Counted from the first letter of the stretch, positions 16,564 through 24,747 are shown. The stretch: 28,108 nt of DNA from CAZKCK01 sp964552325 (GCA_964552325.1 CAZKHA010000033.1:1-28108); one strand, 5' to 3'. Notes: generated by a model not told the origin, from the letters alone. Translations and numbers: made by a program.

Positions 16564-18525
16564 CTAACTTTGTCCTAGTTTGCCAAAAGCCCGATAGATT
16601 ATGGTCAAATCATTTATCACGCGGTAATCGCGGGCATAAAGCAGATTAAGCTTTAGGGATGTTTTTTCTTCAAAGGTTTCTAAAGGCCAGGCATCGTCTG
16701 GTGTTAAAACGCCTGGTTTGATTTTGGGCAATCGGTGTTTACTGTCAATAGTCTTGCCAAAGCCAACCCATGTTTTTTTCCCGATTAGTACTTGCAAGAT
16801 GTTTTTGATCAAACCGGCACGGTGAACCACAATAAACAGCAAGACTGGGAAAGCAAGCAATAAGAGGGTGGCTAAGCTCAGGTCGAAGAAACGTTTATTT
16901 CGAAGGTTACGTGGTTTTGCAATGCTGTTGATGTCAACAATATATAAATCGCCGGTGGTGCTTATCGAGTTGCTTCCTATAATCGACATGCTTTCTGGCG
17001 GAGCAGTTTTATAGTCTATTTCTAGTTCCTGCAAATCAGCCATTTGGTCGATAATTTCTTGAGACGTAACATCACGTCCGCAAAAAATTACCTCGTGTAT
17101 TCCATAAATCCGTATAATGTCCTTTATTTGATTCAGCTTACCAATATATTCTGAACCGCCGCGTTCACTGGCTTCGGTCCCAACAAAGCCAATAAATCCC
17201 GGCTGCTGATGTGTTCGCCTCAATATCTCGGCAACGCGTTCACACTCATCCTGATGCCCAACAATTACATATCGTCTGTTTTCTTCAAAACCTATTCTGT
17301 ATGCTTTTAGGCCCGATACATGCAGTGCAAAACGTATGGCTGTAATGCCTAAAGCTCCCCAAATGGCGCCAAACAAAATAAGTGCTCGCGAATAACGCAA
17401 CGACTCATCCAAAAGCCCATAGGCCGTAAGTATTACTACCGTTCCAATAAATACCCCCTGAAAGACTTTTAACAGTTTAAACGGGCGATCATAGCCCCCG
17501 CTGATGAAAATTGCCAGAATCCAGGTTGCCGTATATATAGGTAGTGCTATAAAAATGAAACCGGGTGGATAGTGCCCTCCGCTTTGAAAAATAACGCCTT
17601 CCCAGTAGTTTTTAAGCAAAAGGGTGCCACCGTATATGGTTAATGCGTCAAGCAGCGGAATAAAAACTTTTAAAGCGAAACGCCTGGCAATGGATAAGGT
17701 AGCCCTAAAATAAATGGCAAAGTTAATAAGCGTGATAAATATCTTGGCATTGCTTTTAGAGAAATGTTTCCCGGCAAAAATGGCCATGGCATTATAAAAC
17801 GTAAATACGTAATTTACACTGCTTTTCTTGGTGCTTTCGCCTTTATAATGGATAATTCTTGTTCCAGGGAAATAATAGTTTTTATATCCAGCTTTTGTTA
17901 TTCGATACGAAAGGTCAACGTCTTCGCCATACATAAAATAATCCTCATCTAACAAACCTGTTTTTTCCAAAGCCGTTTTGCGCAACAGCATAAACGCCCC
18001 CGAAAGTACATCAACACAATGAGTTTCTTCGTTATTTAAGTAAGTGAGATGATATTTGCCAAATGTTTTTGAGCTCGGGAACAAGGTTGAAAGCCCAAAG
18101 ATTTTGTAAAAAGCAACCGATGGCGTAGGCAAACCACGTTTTGATTCTGGCAAGAATTTTCCCTTGCCGTCCACCATCTTTACACCTAGCCCACCAGCCT
18201 CAGCATGAGAATCCATGAATTCAACTACTTTAGTAAAGGTGTCCTCTTCAACGATGGTGTCGGGATTTAAAAGTAAAATATATTCGCTTTTGGCAACCCT
18301 GATAGCTTGATTGTTGGCTTTTGCGAAACCTGTATTGGTTTTATTGGCTATTATCTTTACTTCCGGAAACTTGGTTTGAACCATTTTTAAGGAGCCATCA
18401 ATGCTGTTGTTATCAACCACCCAAACTTCTGTATCAAGCCCAGCACAAGCCTTTCTAACTGAATAGAGGCATTGCTCAAGAAAAAACTCAACATTATAGT
18501 TTACGATGATGATAGAAAGTTTCAT
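16564..18525 (-). CDS. GT2 glycosyltransferase fused to a degenerate polyprenyl-phosphate sugar transferase-like region
   Basis: 653 residues. The N-terminal GT2 domain (1 to about 235) has MKLSIIIVNYN, DNNSIDGS (38-45), NPDT (87-90) and GEDVDLSYR (200-208), the signature of rhamnosyl- or galactofuranosyl-like transferases. Several membrane helices follow (about 320-400). A Rossmann-like segment comes next (about 418-530, YVIVGHQDECERVAEIL), as in the central domain of WcaJ-type initiating transferases. The last 115 residues align by eye with the WcaJ catalytic domain (KRFFDLSLATLLLL, WVGFGK, LPKIKPGVL, LLYARDY) but lack the KFRSM and DELPQ motifs, so sugar-phosphate transfer is doubtful. It starts 45 nt after the DUF5063 gene. 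Envelope or extracellular polysaccharide synthesis is the likely context. Confidence 0.82.
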   Translation of the reverse strand: MKLSIIIVNYNVEFFLEQCLYSVRKACAGLDTEVWVVDNNSIDGSLKMVQTKFPEVKIIANKTNTGFAKANNQAIRVAKSEYILLLNPDTIVEEDTFTKVVEFMDSHAEAGGLGVKMVDGKGKFLPESKRGLPTPSVAFYKIFGLSTLFPSSKTFGKYHLTYLNNEETHCVDVLSGAFMLLRKTALEKTGLLDEDYFMYGEDVDLSYRITKAGYKNYYFPGTRIIHYKGESTKKSSVNYVFTFYNAMAIFAGKHFSKSNAKIFITLINFAIYFRATLSIARRFALKVFIPLLDALTIYGGTLLLKNYWEGVIFQSGGHYPPGFIFIALPIYTATWILAIFISGGYDRPFKLLKVFQGVFIGTVVILTAYGLLDESLRYSRALILFGAIWGALGITAIRFALHVSGLKAYRIGFEENRRYVIVGHQDECERVAEILRRTHQQPGFIGFVGTEASERGGSEYIGKLNQIKDIIRIYGIHEVIFCGRDVTSQEIIDQMADLQELEIDYKTAPPESMSIIGSNSISTTGDLYIVDINSIAKPRNLRNKRFFDLSLATLLLLAFPVLLFIVVHRAGLIKNILQVLIGKKTWVGFGKTIDSKHRLPKIKPGVLTPDDAWPLETFEEKTSLKLNLLYARDYRVINDLTIIYRAFGKLGQS

Positions 18526-18570
18526 AGATTTCGTCCGTTGGTGATACGGTGTGATGGAACGTTTTAAAGG

Positions 18571-19122
18571 CTAAAGTATTGTTTCTGTTTGGCTATAAGG
18601 GTTCTTTTTATGACCGAAAAGGATGTTGTGAAGTTGAACGTTAGCATTCATTAGGCGTATGCCCCAATGGGTTTCAAAAAGCAGCTTGCATTCGTTTACG
18701 GCATTCTCTTTAGCGGCTTTTGAGTTTTTTTGGTATAGGATTGTAAAATCTTTCAAATCTTGGTACACATCTGCAAAACTTTCAGCCAGGCTTAATTTTC
18801 GGGGTTCATCATAACCAAATTCGGCAGGGTCGAAACCCCAATACTCGTCGTTAGGCCCAAATTTTTGCCTTAAATTGTTGAAAACCTGTTCCCATTGCTC
18901 TTCAATAACAAATCGTTCGTTCGCTTCTGGGTTCATCACTTCTACTTCGGGTAAAAGCGCACCTTTTAAATAGAGTAGGGGGTTCATCTTCTGCAAAACA
19001 CTTACAATTTCGGTGGTTTCCTTGGCTTCTGTCTTTTCGATAAAAACACAAAACTCATGAGCTACAGCCAGAAATTCAAGTACTTGTCGTGAGTAAATGG
19101 GCTCGTTGGGGATGTTTTCCAT
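18571..19122 (-). CDS. DUF5063 family protein
   Basis: 183 residues, mostly helical and acidic, no signal peptide. The segments EFLAVAHEFCVFIEKTE, YWGFDPAEFGYDEP and ETHWGIRLMNANVQLHNILF are those I associate with DUF5063, a family of unknown function common in Bacteroidota. It leads the leftward group with the glycosyltransferase (45 nt downstream) and the exonuclease. No clean promoter was seen; the closest is TAATTTCG (complement of 19141-19148), one base off the -7 consensus. Confidence 0.75.
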   Translation of the reverse strand: MENIPNEPIYSRQVLEFLAVAHEFCVFIEKTEAKETTEIVSVLQKMNPLLYLKGALLPEVEVMNPEANERFVIEEQWEQVFNNLRQKFGPNDEYWGFDPAEFGYDEPRKLSLAESFADVYQDLKDFTILYQKNSKAAKENAVNECKLLFETHWGIRLMNANVQLHNILFGHKKNPYSQTETIL

Positions 19123-19170
19123 AATTTTGACTTTGATATGCGAAATTACGGGTTTATACGTTTGCTTACT

Positions 19171-19202
19171 ATGGCCAAGTCATCGGAAAGGCCATTTTTT
19201 TT
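19171..19202 (+). terminator. Terminator-like hairpin in a divergent gap
   Basis: ATGGCC (19171-19176) and GGCCAT (19190-19195) flank a 13-nt loop and are followed by seven T residues. It is oriented rightward, yet no rightward gene ends before it. It may stop antisense transcription coming out of the DUF5063 gene, or be fortuitous. Confidence 0.4.
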
Positions 19203-19262
19203 AGGCATATTATTGAATTATAGAAGATTGTTAATTTACTAACAAGTTTTTTGGGTGTAAAG

Positions 19263-19292
19263 TTTGCAACTATGATTTTTTTTGTATATTTG
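19263..19292 (+). promoter_or_regulatory. Promoter of the greA-like / acyltransferase pair
   Basis: TTTG (19263-19266), an 18-nt spacer, then TATATTTG (19285-19292). The ATG at 19317 follows by 24 nt. This excludes the longer frame that opens with a TTG codon at 19251, since that start lies upstream of the promoter. Confidence 0.72.
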
Positions 19293-19316
19293 AAAAACGA
19301 ACAAAGTTTTGAACGA

Positions 19317-19769
19317 ATGGATAAATTAAGTACAAAACAGAAAATTTTCGATGCTTGCATACAATCGCAGCAAGAGACGCTTGATGCTATACGCCAAGCT
19401 ATGGAAGAAGCACAAAATGCAGCTATTGAAGAAGTTAATACCTTAGATGTTTATGAATCGCACCGTACTCAGTACCTTCAAAAAACCGAGATGTTTGGTA
19501 GGCAATATGCCAAATCACTGGAGGTGATGGAGGTATTGAACAAGGTATTGCCTCTTAGAGCCTTTGATACCATCCAATTTGGGGCTGCTGTAATTACCGA
19601 CTCCCAACATATTTATATTTCAGCTGGAATTGGAAAGGTAACTGTAGAAGGCCAAGAATGGTTTGCCATTTCAACTCAGGTTCCAATTTTTGAAGCCATG
19701 CGTAACAAGAAAGCTGGAGATACGATTATATTTAACAACAAGAAAATAAAGATATTAGAGGTACTATAG
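19317..19769 (+). CDS. GreA/GreB-like transcription factor
   Basis: 150 residues. The N-terminal 75 form a charged helical hairpin (QESQQETLDAIRQ-like region, rich in Glu and Gln), and the C-terminal part (IQFGAAVIT...FAISTQVPIFEAM...AGDTIIFNNKKIKILEVL) follows the FKBP-like GreA C-terminal pattern, including the position of its I-S-x-x-S-P-I motif (here I-S-T-Q-V-P-I). GreA rescues backtracked RNA polymerase by stimulating transcript cleavage. This divergent relative may bind polymerase without cleavage activity. The start at 19317 is fixed by the promoter. The next gene begins 1 nt after its stop, so both are co-translated from one mRNA. Relatives are sometimes mislabelled as 3-oxoacyl-ACP synthase; nothing here supports that. 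Confidence 0.75.
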   Translation: MDKLSTKQKIFDACIQSQQETLDAIRQAMEEAQNAAIEEVNTLDVYESHRTQYLQKTEMFGRQYAKSLEVMEVLNKVLPLRAFDTIQFGAAVITDSQHIYISAGIGKVTVEGQEWFAISTQVPIFEAMRNKKAGDTIIFNNKKIKILEVL

Positions 19770-19770
19770 A

Positions 19771-20325
19771 ATGATTACCAAAACCTTGGCCGCGGCCATA
19801 TTAAAAATTGCAGGTTGGAAGGCCAATGCTGAGTTTCCATTTCAGTACCCTAAATTGATCATCATAAGTGCCCCGCATACAAGTATGTGGGATTTTATAT
19901 GGGGACGGTTGTATTTTATGAGCATAGGCTTGCCTGTTACGCTATTAATAAAAGCCAAGTACTTTTTTTGGCCTTTAGGACCCATCTTACACTTCTTTGG
20001 TGCCATCCCTGTACACGTTGGCAAGGATACTACTTTTGTAAAAAGTATTGTTAATGAGTTAAATAAGAAGGAAAGAATTAACCTGATAATTACTCCAGAG
20101 GGTACACGTAAGGCTACCAGGCGTTGGAGGCTGGGTTTTTATTTCATCTCTAAAGAGGCCAAGATCCCAATTTTGCTTGGTTCCCTCGATTATAAGCGAA
20201 AACTTGTTGGTGTAGGGCCAATTGTTTTCCCCGGCCAGAACCAACAAGAAGATATGGCCAATATTACCAAGTTTTATAAGGCCGAATGGGCCAAATATCC
20301 ATCAAAATTTACTGAATTAGGCTAA
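19771..20325 (+). CDS. PlsC-type 1-acylglycerol-3-phosphate acyltransferase family protein
   Basis: 184 residues. The catalytic HX4D motif is HTSMWD (His36, Asp41) and the phosphate-binding motif is TPEGTR (108-113), both hallmarks of the PlsC/AGPAT superfamily, which transfers acyl chains to lysophosphatidic acid or related lipids at the inner face of the membrane. It is short for PlsC (usually about 240) because it lacks a long N-terminal membrane helix region. It follows the greA-like gene by 1 nt and ends tail-to-tail with another acyltransferase gene, overlapping it by 4 bp. The exact acceptor lipid cannot be read from sequence. Confidence 0.88.
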   Translation: MITKTLAAAILKIAGWKANAEFPFQYPKLIIISAPHTSMWDFIWGRLYFMSIGLPVTLLIKAKYFFWPLGPILHFFGAIPVHVGKDTTFVKSIVNELNKKERINLIITPEGTRKATRRWRLGFYFISKEAKIPILLGSLDYKRKLVGVGPIVFPGQNQQEDMANITKFYKAEWAKYPSKFTELG

Positions 20326-21206
20326 TCTTGTTCAAGCTGAGGTGGCTGCATTTTCCAACGTCTATGGGTCCACAACCAGTCATCCGGTCGTTCACTTACC
20401 AAGCGTTCCAATATCTGAACGTATTTGGCGGTGACCATGCCATAAGGCAGCGCAGTTGGGTCTTTGGCAATTTCTTCTATAAACACATTATATATACCCC
20501 GTTGTACCCTAACTATTCCAAAATAATAAACGGGTAAGTTGTTTTGTCGCGAATGTTTTTCCAAACCGTGCAACCAAGCAGTTTTAATTCCTCTAAAATC
20601 GATCCATAACGATGCCCTTTTATTGGTTGGGCTTTGATCGGAGATGAAAAAATAGGCCGAGCGTGTTTTTTTGTTATTGACAAAAGTTTTGGTGGTTTCG
20701 TAAATTGAAGCCAACGTCATTCCATTGGCCGCCCTATTGGCCTTTACATAATTGTCAATTAGTTTGTTTGACAATGGTTTATAAAACCCAACAGTTTTAT
20801 GCGCAGTAATAATGGGAGCTGCCATAGCACCCCATTCCCAATTGCCACAATGCGCTGAAGCAATTATAATGCTATGATAGTTCTTTTCAATAAACGTTAG
20901 TGTTTCAGGGTTTTGAATAGTAAACCGCTTACTAAGTTCTTCATAACTCAGCGAATAGCCCTTTATGCTCTCAACTATCAAATCAGCAAGGTTGTGGTAA
21001 TATTGCTTTTCAATCTTTGAACGTTCGGCCGCAGTTTTTTCGGGGAAAACCTTCTTAAGGTTGGCATGAGCTATCTTACGCCTGTAACCTACTATATAAT
21101 AAAGTAGAAAGTAAGTTATATCAGAAAGCCGATAAACAAACCAGAAAGGCGTGATACTGAACAGTTTTACAAGAAGTATGAAAAGATAATACGAGAGTTT
21201 TTGCAT
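20322..21206 (-). CDS. LpxL/HtrB-type lipid A (lysophospholipid) acyltransferase
   Basis: 294 residues. An N-terminal membrane helix (about 5-40) is followed by HCGNWE (His119, Glu124), the HX4E catalytic motif as in LpxL, then DQSP and the C-terminal signature PDDWLWTHRRWK. Family members add secondary acyl chains to lipid A or, in this phylum, acylate related lipids. Its stop overlaps the stop of the PlsC-like gene on the other strand. The start codon lies 13 nt after a strong hairpin and about 90 nt after a -7 promoter element, so leader-based control is possible. Confidence 0.9.
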   Translation of the reverse strand: MQKLSYYLFILLVKLFSITPFWFVYRLSDITYFLLYYIVGYRRKIAHANLKKVFPEKTAAERSKIEKQYYHNLADLIVESIKGYSLSYEELSKRFTIQNPETLTFIEKNYHSIIIASAHCGNWEWGAMAAPIITAHKTVGFYKPLSNKLIDNYVKANRAANGMTLASIYETTKTFVNNKKTRSAYFFISDQSPTNKRASLWIDFRGIKTAWLHGLEKHSRQNNLPVYYFGIVRVQRGIYNVFIEEIAKDPTALPYGMVTAKYVQILERLVSERPDDWLWTHRRWKMQPPQLEQD

Positions 21207-21219
21207 AATGAAAATAAAA

Positions 21220-21260
21220 GGCCAAAACTCTTCAAACCATTGGTAGGCAGAGTTTTGGCC
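21220..21260 (-). terminator. Strong hairpin with T-tail, terminator of the receptor gene or attenuator of the acyltransferase gene
   Basis: Perfect 12-bp arms GGCCAAAACTCT (21220-21231) and AGAGTTTTGGCC (21249-21260) with a 17-nt loop. Read leftward it is followed by TTTTATTTTC and then the ATG at 21206. It lies 147 nt past the receptor stop and also inside the probable leader of the acyltransferase mRNA. Confidence 0.75.
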
Positions 21261-21302
21261 TAAGTTTTTGTAGAGTTGTGGATGGTTTTACAAGCTATGC
21301 TG

Positions 21303-21310
21303 CAAAGCTA
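21303..21310 (-). promoter_or_regulatory. Candidate -7 element for the LpxL-like gene
   Basis: Leftward TAGCTTTG followed by C, a full match to TAnnTTTG, in the gap between the receptor stop and the acyltransferase start. It would give a leader of about 90 nt containing the whole hairpin at 21220-21260. No TTG was found at the preferred spacing. Confidence 0.5.
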
Positions 21311-21406
21311 CAACAAAACAATCTAAAAGGTCCTGTTTCGATCTATTCAGAGCTTAAACGTAAGGCCTTCGTTCGCTAAGAGTGCCAGCTAGTTTAAACC
21401 TGGATG

Positions 21407-23812
21407 CTAAAAAGCAGCTTTAAAAGAAAGCACAAAGTTGCGTCCAGGAGCCACAATACCAGAGCTATAAGGCCTGTAACGTTGATCGGAGATGTTTTCG
21501 AGGCCAGCGCTTACACTTATAATATCACTAAGTTGATACATGGCTTTAAAGTTTATGGTGTACCATCCAGGTGAACAGGGGTTGCCCTCGTTATCAATGG
21601 CATAAATCTCCGTTTTTCCTTGCTCCTCAAGTGGTAGATCTTCAAAATCTTTTTTGCCACTATACATGGCATAGAATTGCACATCAAGTTTATCATATGA
21701 ATACATCAGCCTCGAAATCCCAAACCATGGCGGTGCATGCCTTGATGGACTTGTGGAGCCATCATCAAGCACTTCTTCACCATGTTGATAATTAAAATCA
21801 GTAGAGAAACCAAATCCGGATGGTAATTTTAAGTCGAATCCTGCTTGAACACCATAAACTGTGGCATTAGCAGCATTTTGTATAGCTTGAACCTTGCTCA
21901 TGCTTCCTTCATACATTATACTATCGAAGCCGTTAAGGGTAAAATCGCGGCGGACCATAGCGTTATCAAGGTATGTATAGTAAACCGTAAAGTCAATTTT
22001 TGCAATTTCACCTAACAGCCTAGCTATACCAAGTTCAGCATTATAAACATACTCTGCATTAAGTTCTGGATTGGGAACTACAACAGAACCTGGCTCCGAA
22101 TCAAATACTTTGCCTACATCATCAACATTTGGTGATCGGAAACCTGAAGAGGCATTAAGGCTTATTGCCCACTTTTTGGTGGGTTTGTAAACAAAGCCTA
22201 CTGTTCCGGTTAATGCACCATTGTTAATCTCAGCAGTTGTAAAAGGAAAATGATAAAAAGTTGTGTCAAATGTGCCATCAAGTTTGTAAATGTTGTAACG
22301 TACACCAGTTTGCATCAAAAATTTTTCGGTGAAGTTGTGATGGTAGCTCAAATAGGCTGCATACGAAGCCCAAGTTGACTGGGGATACCGCGAAGGGCCT
22401 GGGGCGGAGGTCCCGCTTACAATGTCTTGATCAATTCCAATTGAAGTTACATCATTTTGTACCAGCTCCACACCATAGAACACCCTATTGTTGTTTCCAA
22501 ATGCTTTGGTAAAATCTAGGTTTGCTGAATAGGCGTCCACTTCTTCAATACGTATATGCCTGTCTTTTTTATGGATGTCCCGATCTATTCGGCTCTCTTC
22601 AAATTTTTGTTGTGCCAATCTAAAGGTCATCTGGTCATAGATTTTATTGGAAGAAATATTTTGGACTGTAAACTGATTCATTATCCATTTCTGAGGTCCA
22701 TAGGCCCATTCACCATAGCGTGGCAATCCTTTTTTAAACCTTATATGCCTGTCGTATCGCGAATATTCTGACGTTTCAGAAAAATGATATGCATATTGAA
22801 AATCCCATTTATCAGATGGCTTAAACCTGATTTTTTGCATTAAGTTGATTTGAGAATAACCTGAAGGGGTCTGTATGCGTGGGTCTTCATTTGTTACGAT
22901 AACATCAGTGCTATCTTGTCGCCTTACATAATACCTTCGCAAATATTCCTCTGGGCCATCGCTGCCCATTTTTAGGTCTCCAAAATCGTTCGAGCTAAAA
23001 CTAGTTACTGCAGCCCATTTTTTCCAGCCAATATTTACATCAAAATGTGCTGTTTTCTCATTGTTTGCTGACGAATAACGTGTGATTGCTTTTCCGGTAA
23101 CCAAAGGTTTATCGGTTAATGAGAGTTGTGGGGTCAAAGTTTGAAAACTCATCACGCCACCAATAGCATCACTCCCATAAATTACGGAGCCAGGGCCAAA
23201 AAGAACCTCCGCTTTTTCAGTTGAAAACGGGTCTATAGATATAACATTTTGAATATTACCACTTCTAAAAATCGCTGTATTCATCCTTACACCATCAATT
23301 GAATAGAGCAGACGATTGGTAGCAAATCCACGGATCATTGGGCTTCCGCCGCCTTGTTGGCTTTTTTGAATGAATACTTCCCCTGATAAACCTAATAAAT
23401 CAGCTGATGTTTGAGGATTTGTTAGTTGCGCGTCCTTTGTGGTTAATACGCTTATTTTTTGGGGAATTTCCTTTGAAGTTTGACCCCAACGGTTTGCAGA
23501 AATTACAACCTCATCCATCGTGATTCCTGTATGAACCAAGTTTACATTGAATTGGGCTTTTTCGAGATCTTTATAGCTCATAATCAATGGTTTGTAACCC
23601 ATCATGCGTATTTCGATTACAATAGCTTTTTTAAATCCAGAGATATCCGCTTGGCCCTTCACATTTGTAGTTGCAAAAATAACTGGGTTATGGCTTGCAA
23701 GCGTTGCCATTTCTAAAGGCATCCCAGTACCTTGATCTTTAATAGTTATTGTCTGGGCAAAGGCAAATGAACTAATTCCCACCAATAACCATATAATAAA
23801 ATACCGTTTCAT
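21407..23812 (-). CDS. TonB-dependent outer-membrane receptor, heme-receptor-like
   Basis: 801 residues from the ATG at 23812, which gives a clean signal peptide (MKRYFIIWLLVGISSFAFAQ); the longer frame opens with TTG at 23833 and is not favoured. After cleavage comes a carboxypeptidase-regulatory-like domain (about 22-100), then the plug (about 105-225, with MIRGFATNRLLYSIDGVRMN and GPGSVIYGSDAIGGV) and a 22-strand barrel ending in the aromatic FKAAF. FRSP near residue 556 and NPEL near 580 sit where the FRAP and NPNL motifs of heme/hemoglobin receptors are found. It imports a ligand using TonB-ExbBD energy; no such genes are in the window. The small membrane protein gene lies 296 nt upstream on the same strand. 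Confidence 0.9.
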   Translation of the reverse strand: MKRYFIIWLLVGISSFAFAQTITIKDQGTGMPLEMATLASHNPVIFATTNVKGQADISGFKKAIVIEIRMMGYKPLIMSYKDLEKAQFNVNLVHTGITMDEVVISANRWGQTSKEIPQKISVLTTKDAQLTNPQTSADLLGLSGEVFIQKSQQGGGSPMIRGFATNRLLYSIDGVRMNTAIFRSGNIQNVISIDPFSTEKAEVLFGPGSVIYGSDAIGGVMSFQTLTPQLSLTDKPLVTGKAITRYSSANNEKTAHFDVNIGWKKWAAVTSFSSNDFGDLKMGSDGPEEYLRRYYVRRQDSTDVIVTNEDPRIQTPSGYSQINLMQKIRFKPSDKWDFQYAYHFSETSEYSRYDRHIRFKKGLPRYGEWAYGPQKWIMNQFTVQNISSNKIYDQMTFRLAQQKFEESRIDRDIHKKDRHIRIEEVDAYSANLDFTKAFGNNNRVFYGVELVQNDVTSIGIDQDIVSGTSAPGPSRYPQSTWASYAAYLSYHHNFTEKFLMQTGVRYNIYKLDGTFDTTFYHFPFTTAEINNGALTGTVGFVYKPTKKWAISLNASSGFRSPNVDDVGKVFDSEPGSVVVPNPELNAEYVYNAELGIARLLGEIAKIDFTVYYTYLDNAMVRRDFTLNGFDSIMYEGSMSKVQAIQNAANATVYGVQAGFDLKLPSGFGFSTDFNYQHGEEVLDDGSTSPSRHAPPWFGISRLMYSYDKLDVQFYAMYSGKKDFEDLPLEEQGKTEIYAIDNEGNPCSPGWYTINFKAMYQLSDIISVSAGLENISDQRYRPYSSGIVAPGRNFVLSFKAAF

Positions 23813-24029
23813 TTTATAAAATATGTTAAACAAATTAATTGTTATCTAAATAGCTTAAAATCAAATGTCTGAATAAATGTAGAGTACCTCTAAAAATTCA
23901 TTTGGTAAGATCTCATTCCTTTGCATTACTTTAGTGCATAAAGTGATAAAATGAAGCTATTACCGAAATGAAGAATTGGCAAGACCTACACAGATCTGCG
24001 CAATGTTATCAAGCCCAAGATATAGCAGA

Positions 24030-24071
24030 TTCACAATATCTGTGAAATATCCTAGGACTTATGCAAAGTTA
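24030..24071 (-). promoter_or_regulatory. Candidate promoter and dyad operator upstream of the receptor gene
   Basis: CAAAGTTA at 24064-24071 reads leftward as TAACTTTG, a -7 match. A dyad TTCACA-N5-TGTGAA (24030-24046) follows just downstream of the expected transcript start. The remaining 296-nt gap (23813-24108) holds no gene that I can see. The leader would be over 200 nt and no -33 element was found, so confidence is low. Confidence 0.3.
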
Positions 24072-24108
24072 ATTGAATAGAATTTTTAGATAAACCCTCA
24101 ATCTTTGT

Positions 24109-24642
24109 TTAGCAAATTTTTGGTGGTGGTTTTGGTGGTGAAAATTTATTTATAAAATAGCTTGTTGCTATAAAGTCACTAGCTATTGAAGCTAAAGGAG
24201 ATTCGGTATATAAATAATTAAAACTGCTTAAACATATTAGTTTAAAAAAATCGATGGAAATCTTTGAGCCATTTTTTTTGGGAGAATCACCATTTAATGC
24301 ATTGTTAACTAATAGTTTAAAGTCTTTCCTGATTTTTGTTTCCTTGTTATCTTTGTAGCACCAAAAAAAGGAACTATCTTGGTTAATTTCTTGTTTAACA
24401 ATATCATACATATCCCTTTTAAACTCAAATTCATCGTTTTTATGCCATTTAAGTTTGGCTTTTGCCTCCGAACTCGAAAATTTTAGAAGAATCAAATCAG
24501 GATTGCATTGTGTTGTTTTTAATTTGGCAATAACTTCGGAGCTGTTTTTCAAGAGTTGGTATCGCAAAGCCAAGTAAGCCCCAGTAAATGGGGCAATCAA
24601 GCAAAACAGTAGTACGAAACTAACTAAGCTTTTCAATTTCAT
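24109..24642 (-). CDS. Small membrane-anchored protein of unknown function, receptor-associated
   Basis: 177 residues. An N-terminal hydrophobic helix (about 7-26, LVSFVLLFCLIAPFTGAYLAL) serves as anchor or uncleaved signal. The body contains two short segments, KWHKNDEFEFKRDMYDIVKQ and FFWCYKDNKETKI, that recall small Bacteroidota proteins encoded beside TonB-dependent receptors; I cannot name the family. The C-terminal third has a hydrophobic patch and ends in the proline-rich SPPKPPPKIC. It is followed on the same strand by the receptor gene. A periplasmic partner of the receptor is a reasonable guess but only from position. A -7 element lies about 98 nt upstream. Confidence 0.6.
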   Translation of the reverse strand: MKLKSLVSFVLLFCLIAPFTGAYLALRYQLLKNSSEVIAKLKTTQCNPDLILLKFSSSEAKAKLKWHKNDEFEFKRDMYDIVKQEINQDSSFFWCYKDNKETKIRKDFKLLVNNALNGDSPKKNGSKISIDFFKLICLSSFNYLYTESPLASIASDFIATSYFINKFSPPKPPPKIC

Positions 24643-24739
24643 TCGTATTCCTTGGTTCTAATATGCGCTAATCAATAGAATATAGCGTAGCTATAAGAAA
24701 ATTTGGCTCTGGTTATCAGGTAAAACTTGTGAGCAGGAA

Positions 24740-24747
24740 CAAAGGTA
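24740..24747 (-). promoter_or_regulatory. Candidate -7 element for the small membrane protein gene
   Basis: Leftward TACCTTTG, a full TAnnTTTG match, with an expected leader of about 90 nt. No TTG sits 19 nt upstream. Confidence 0.45.

Noticed and set aside
19251..19316. Longer start of the greA-like protein
   Set aside because: It opens with TTG upstream of a complete promoter (19263-19292) and would add a hydrophobic piece foreign to GreA-like proteins.
6321..23812. Siderophore system: NRPS product taken up by the TonB-dependent receptor
   Set aside because: The genes are about 8 kb apart on opposite strands with housekeeping genes between; no hydroxylase or catechol genes are present, and the receptor shows heme-receptor-like motifs.
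23813..23833. Seven-residue extension of the TonB-dependent receptor
   Set aside because: It uses a TTG codon, and the ATG at 23812 gives a standard signal peptide.
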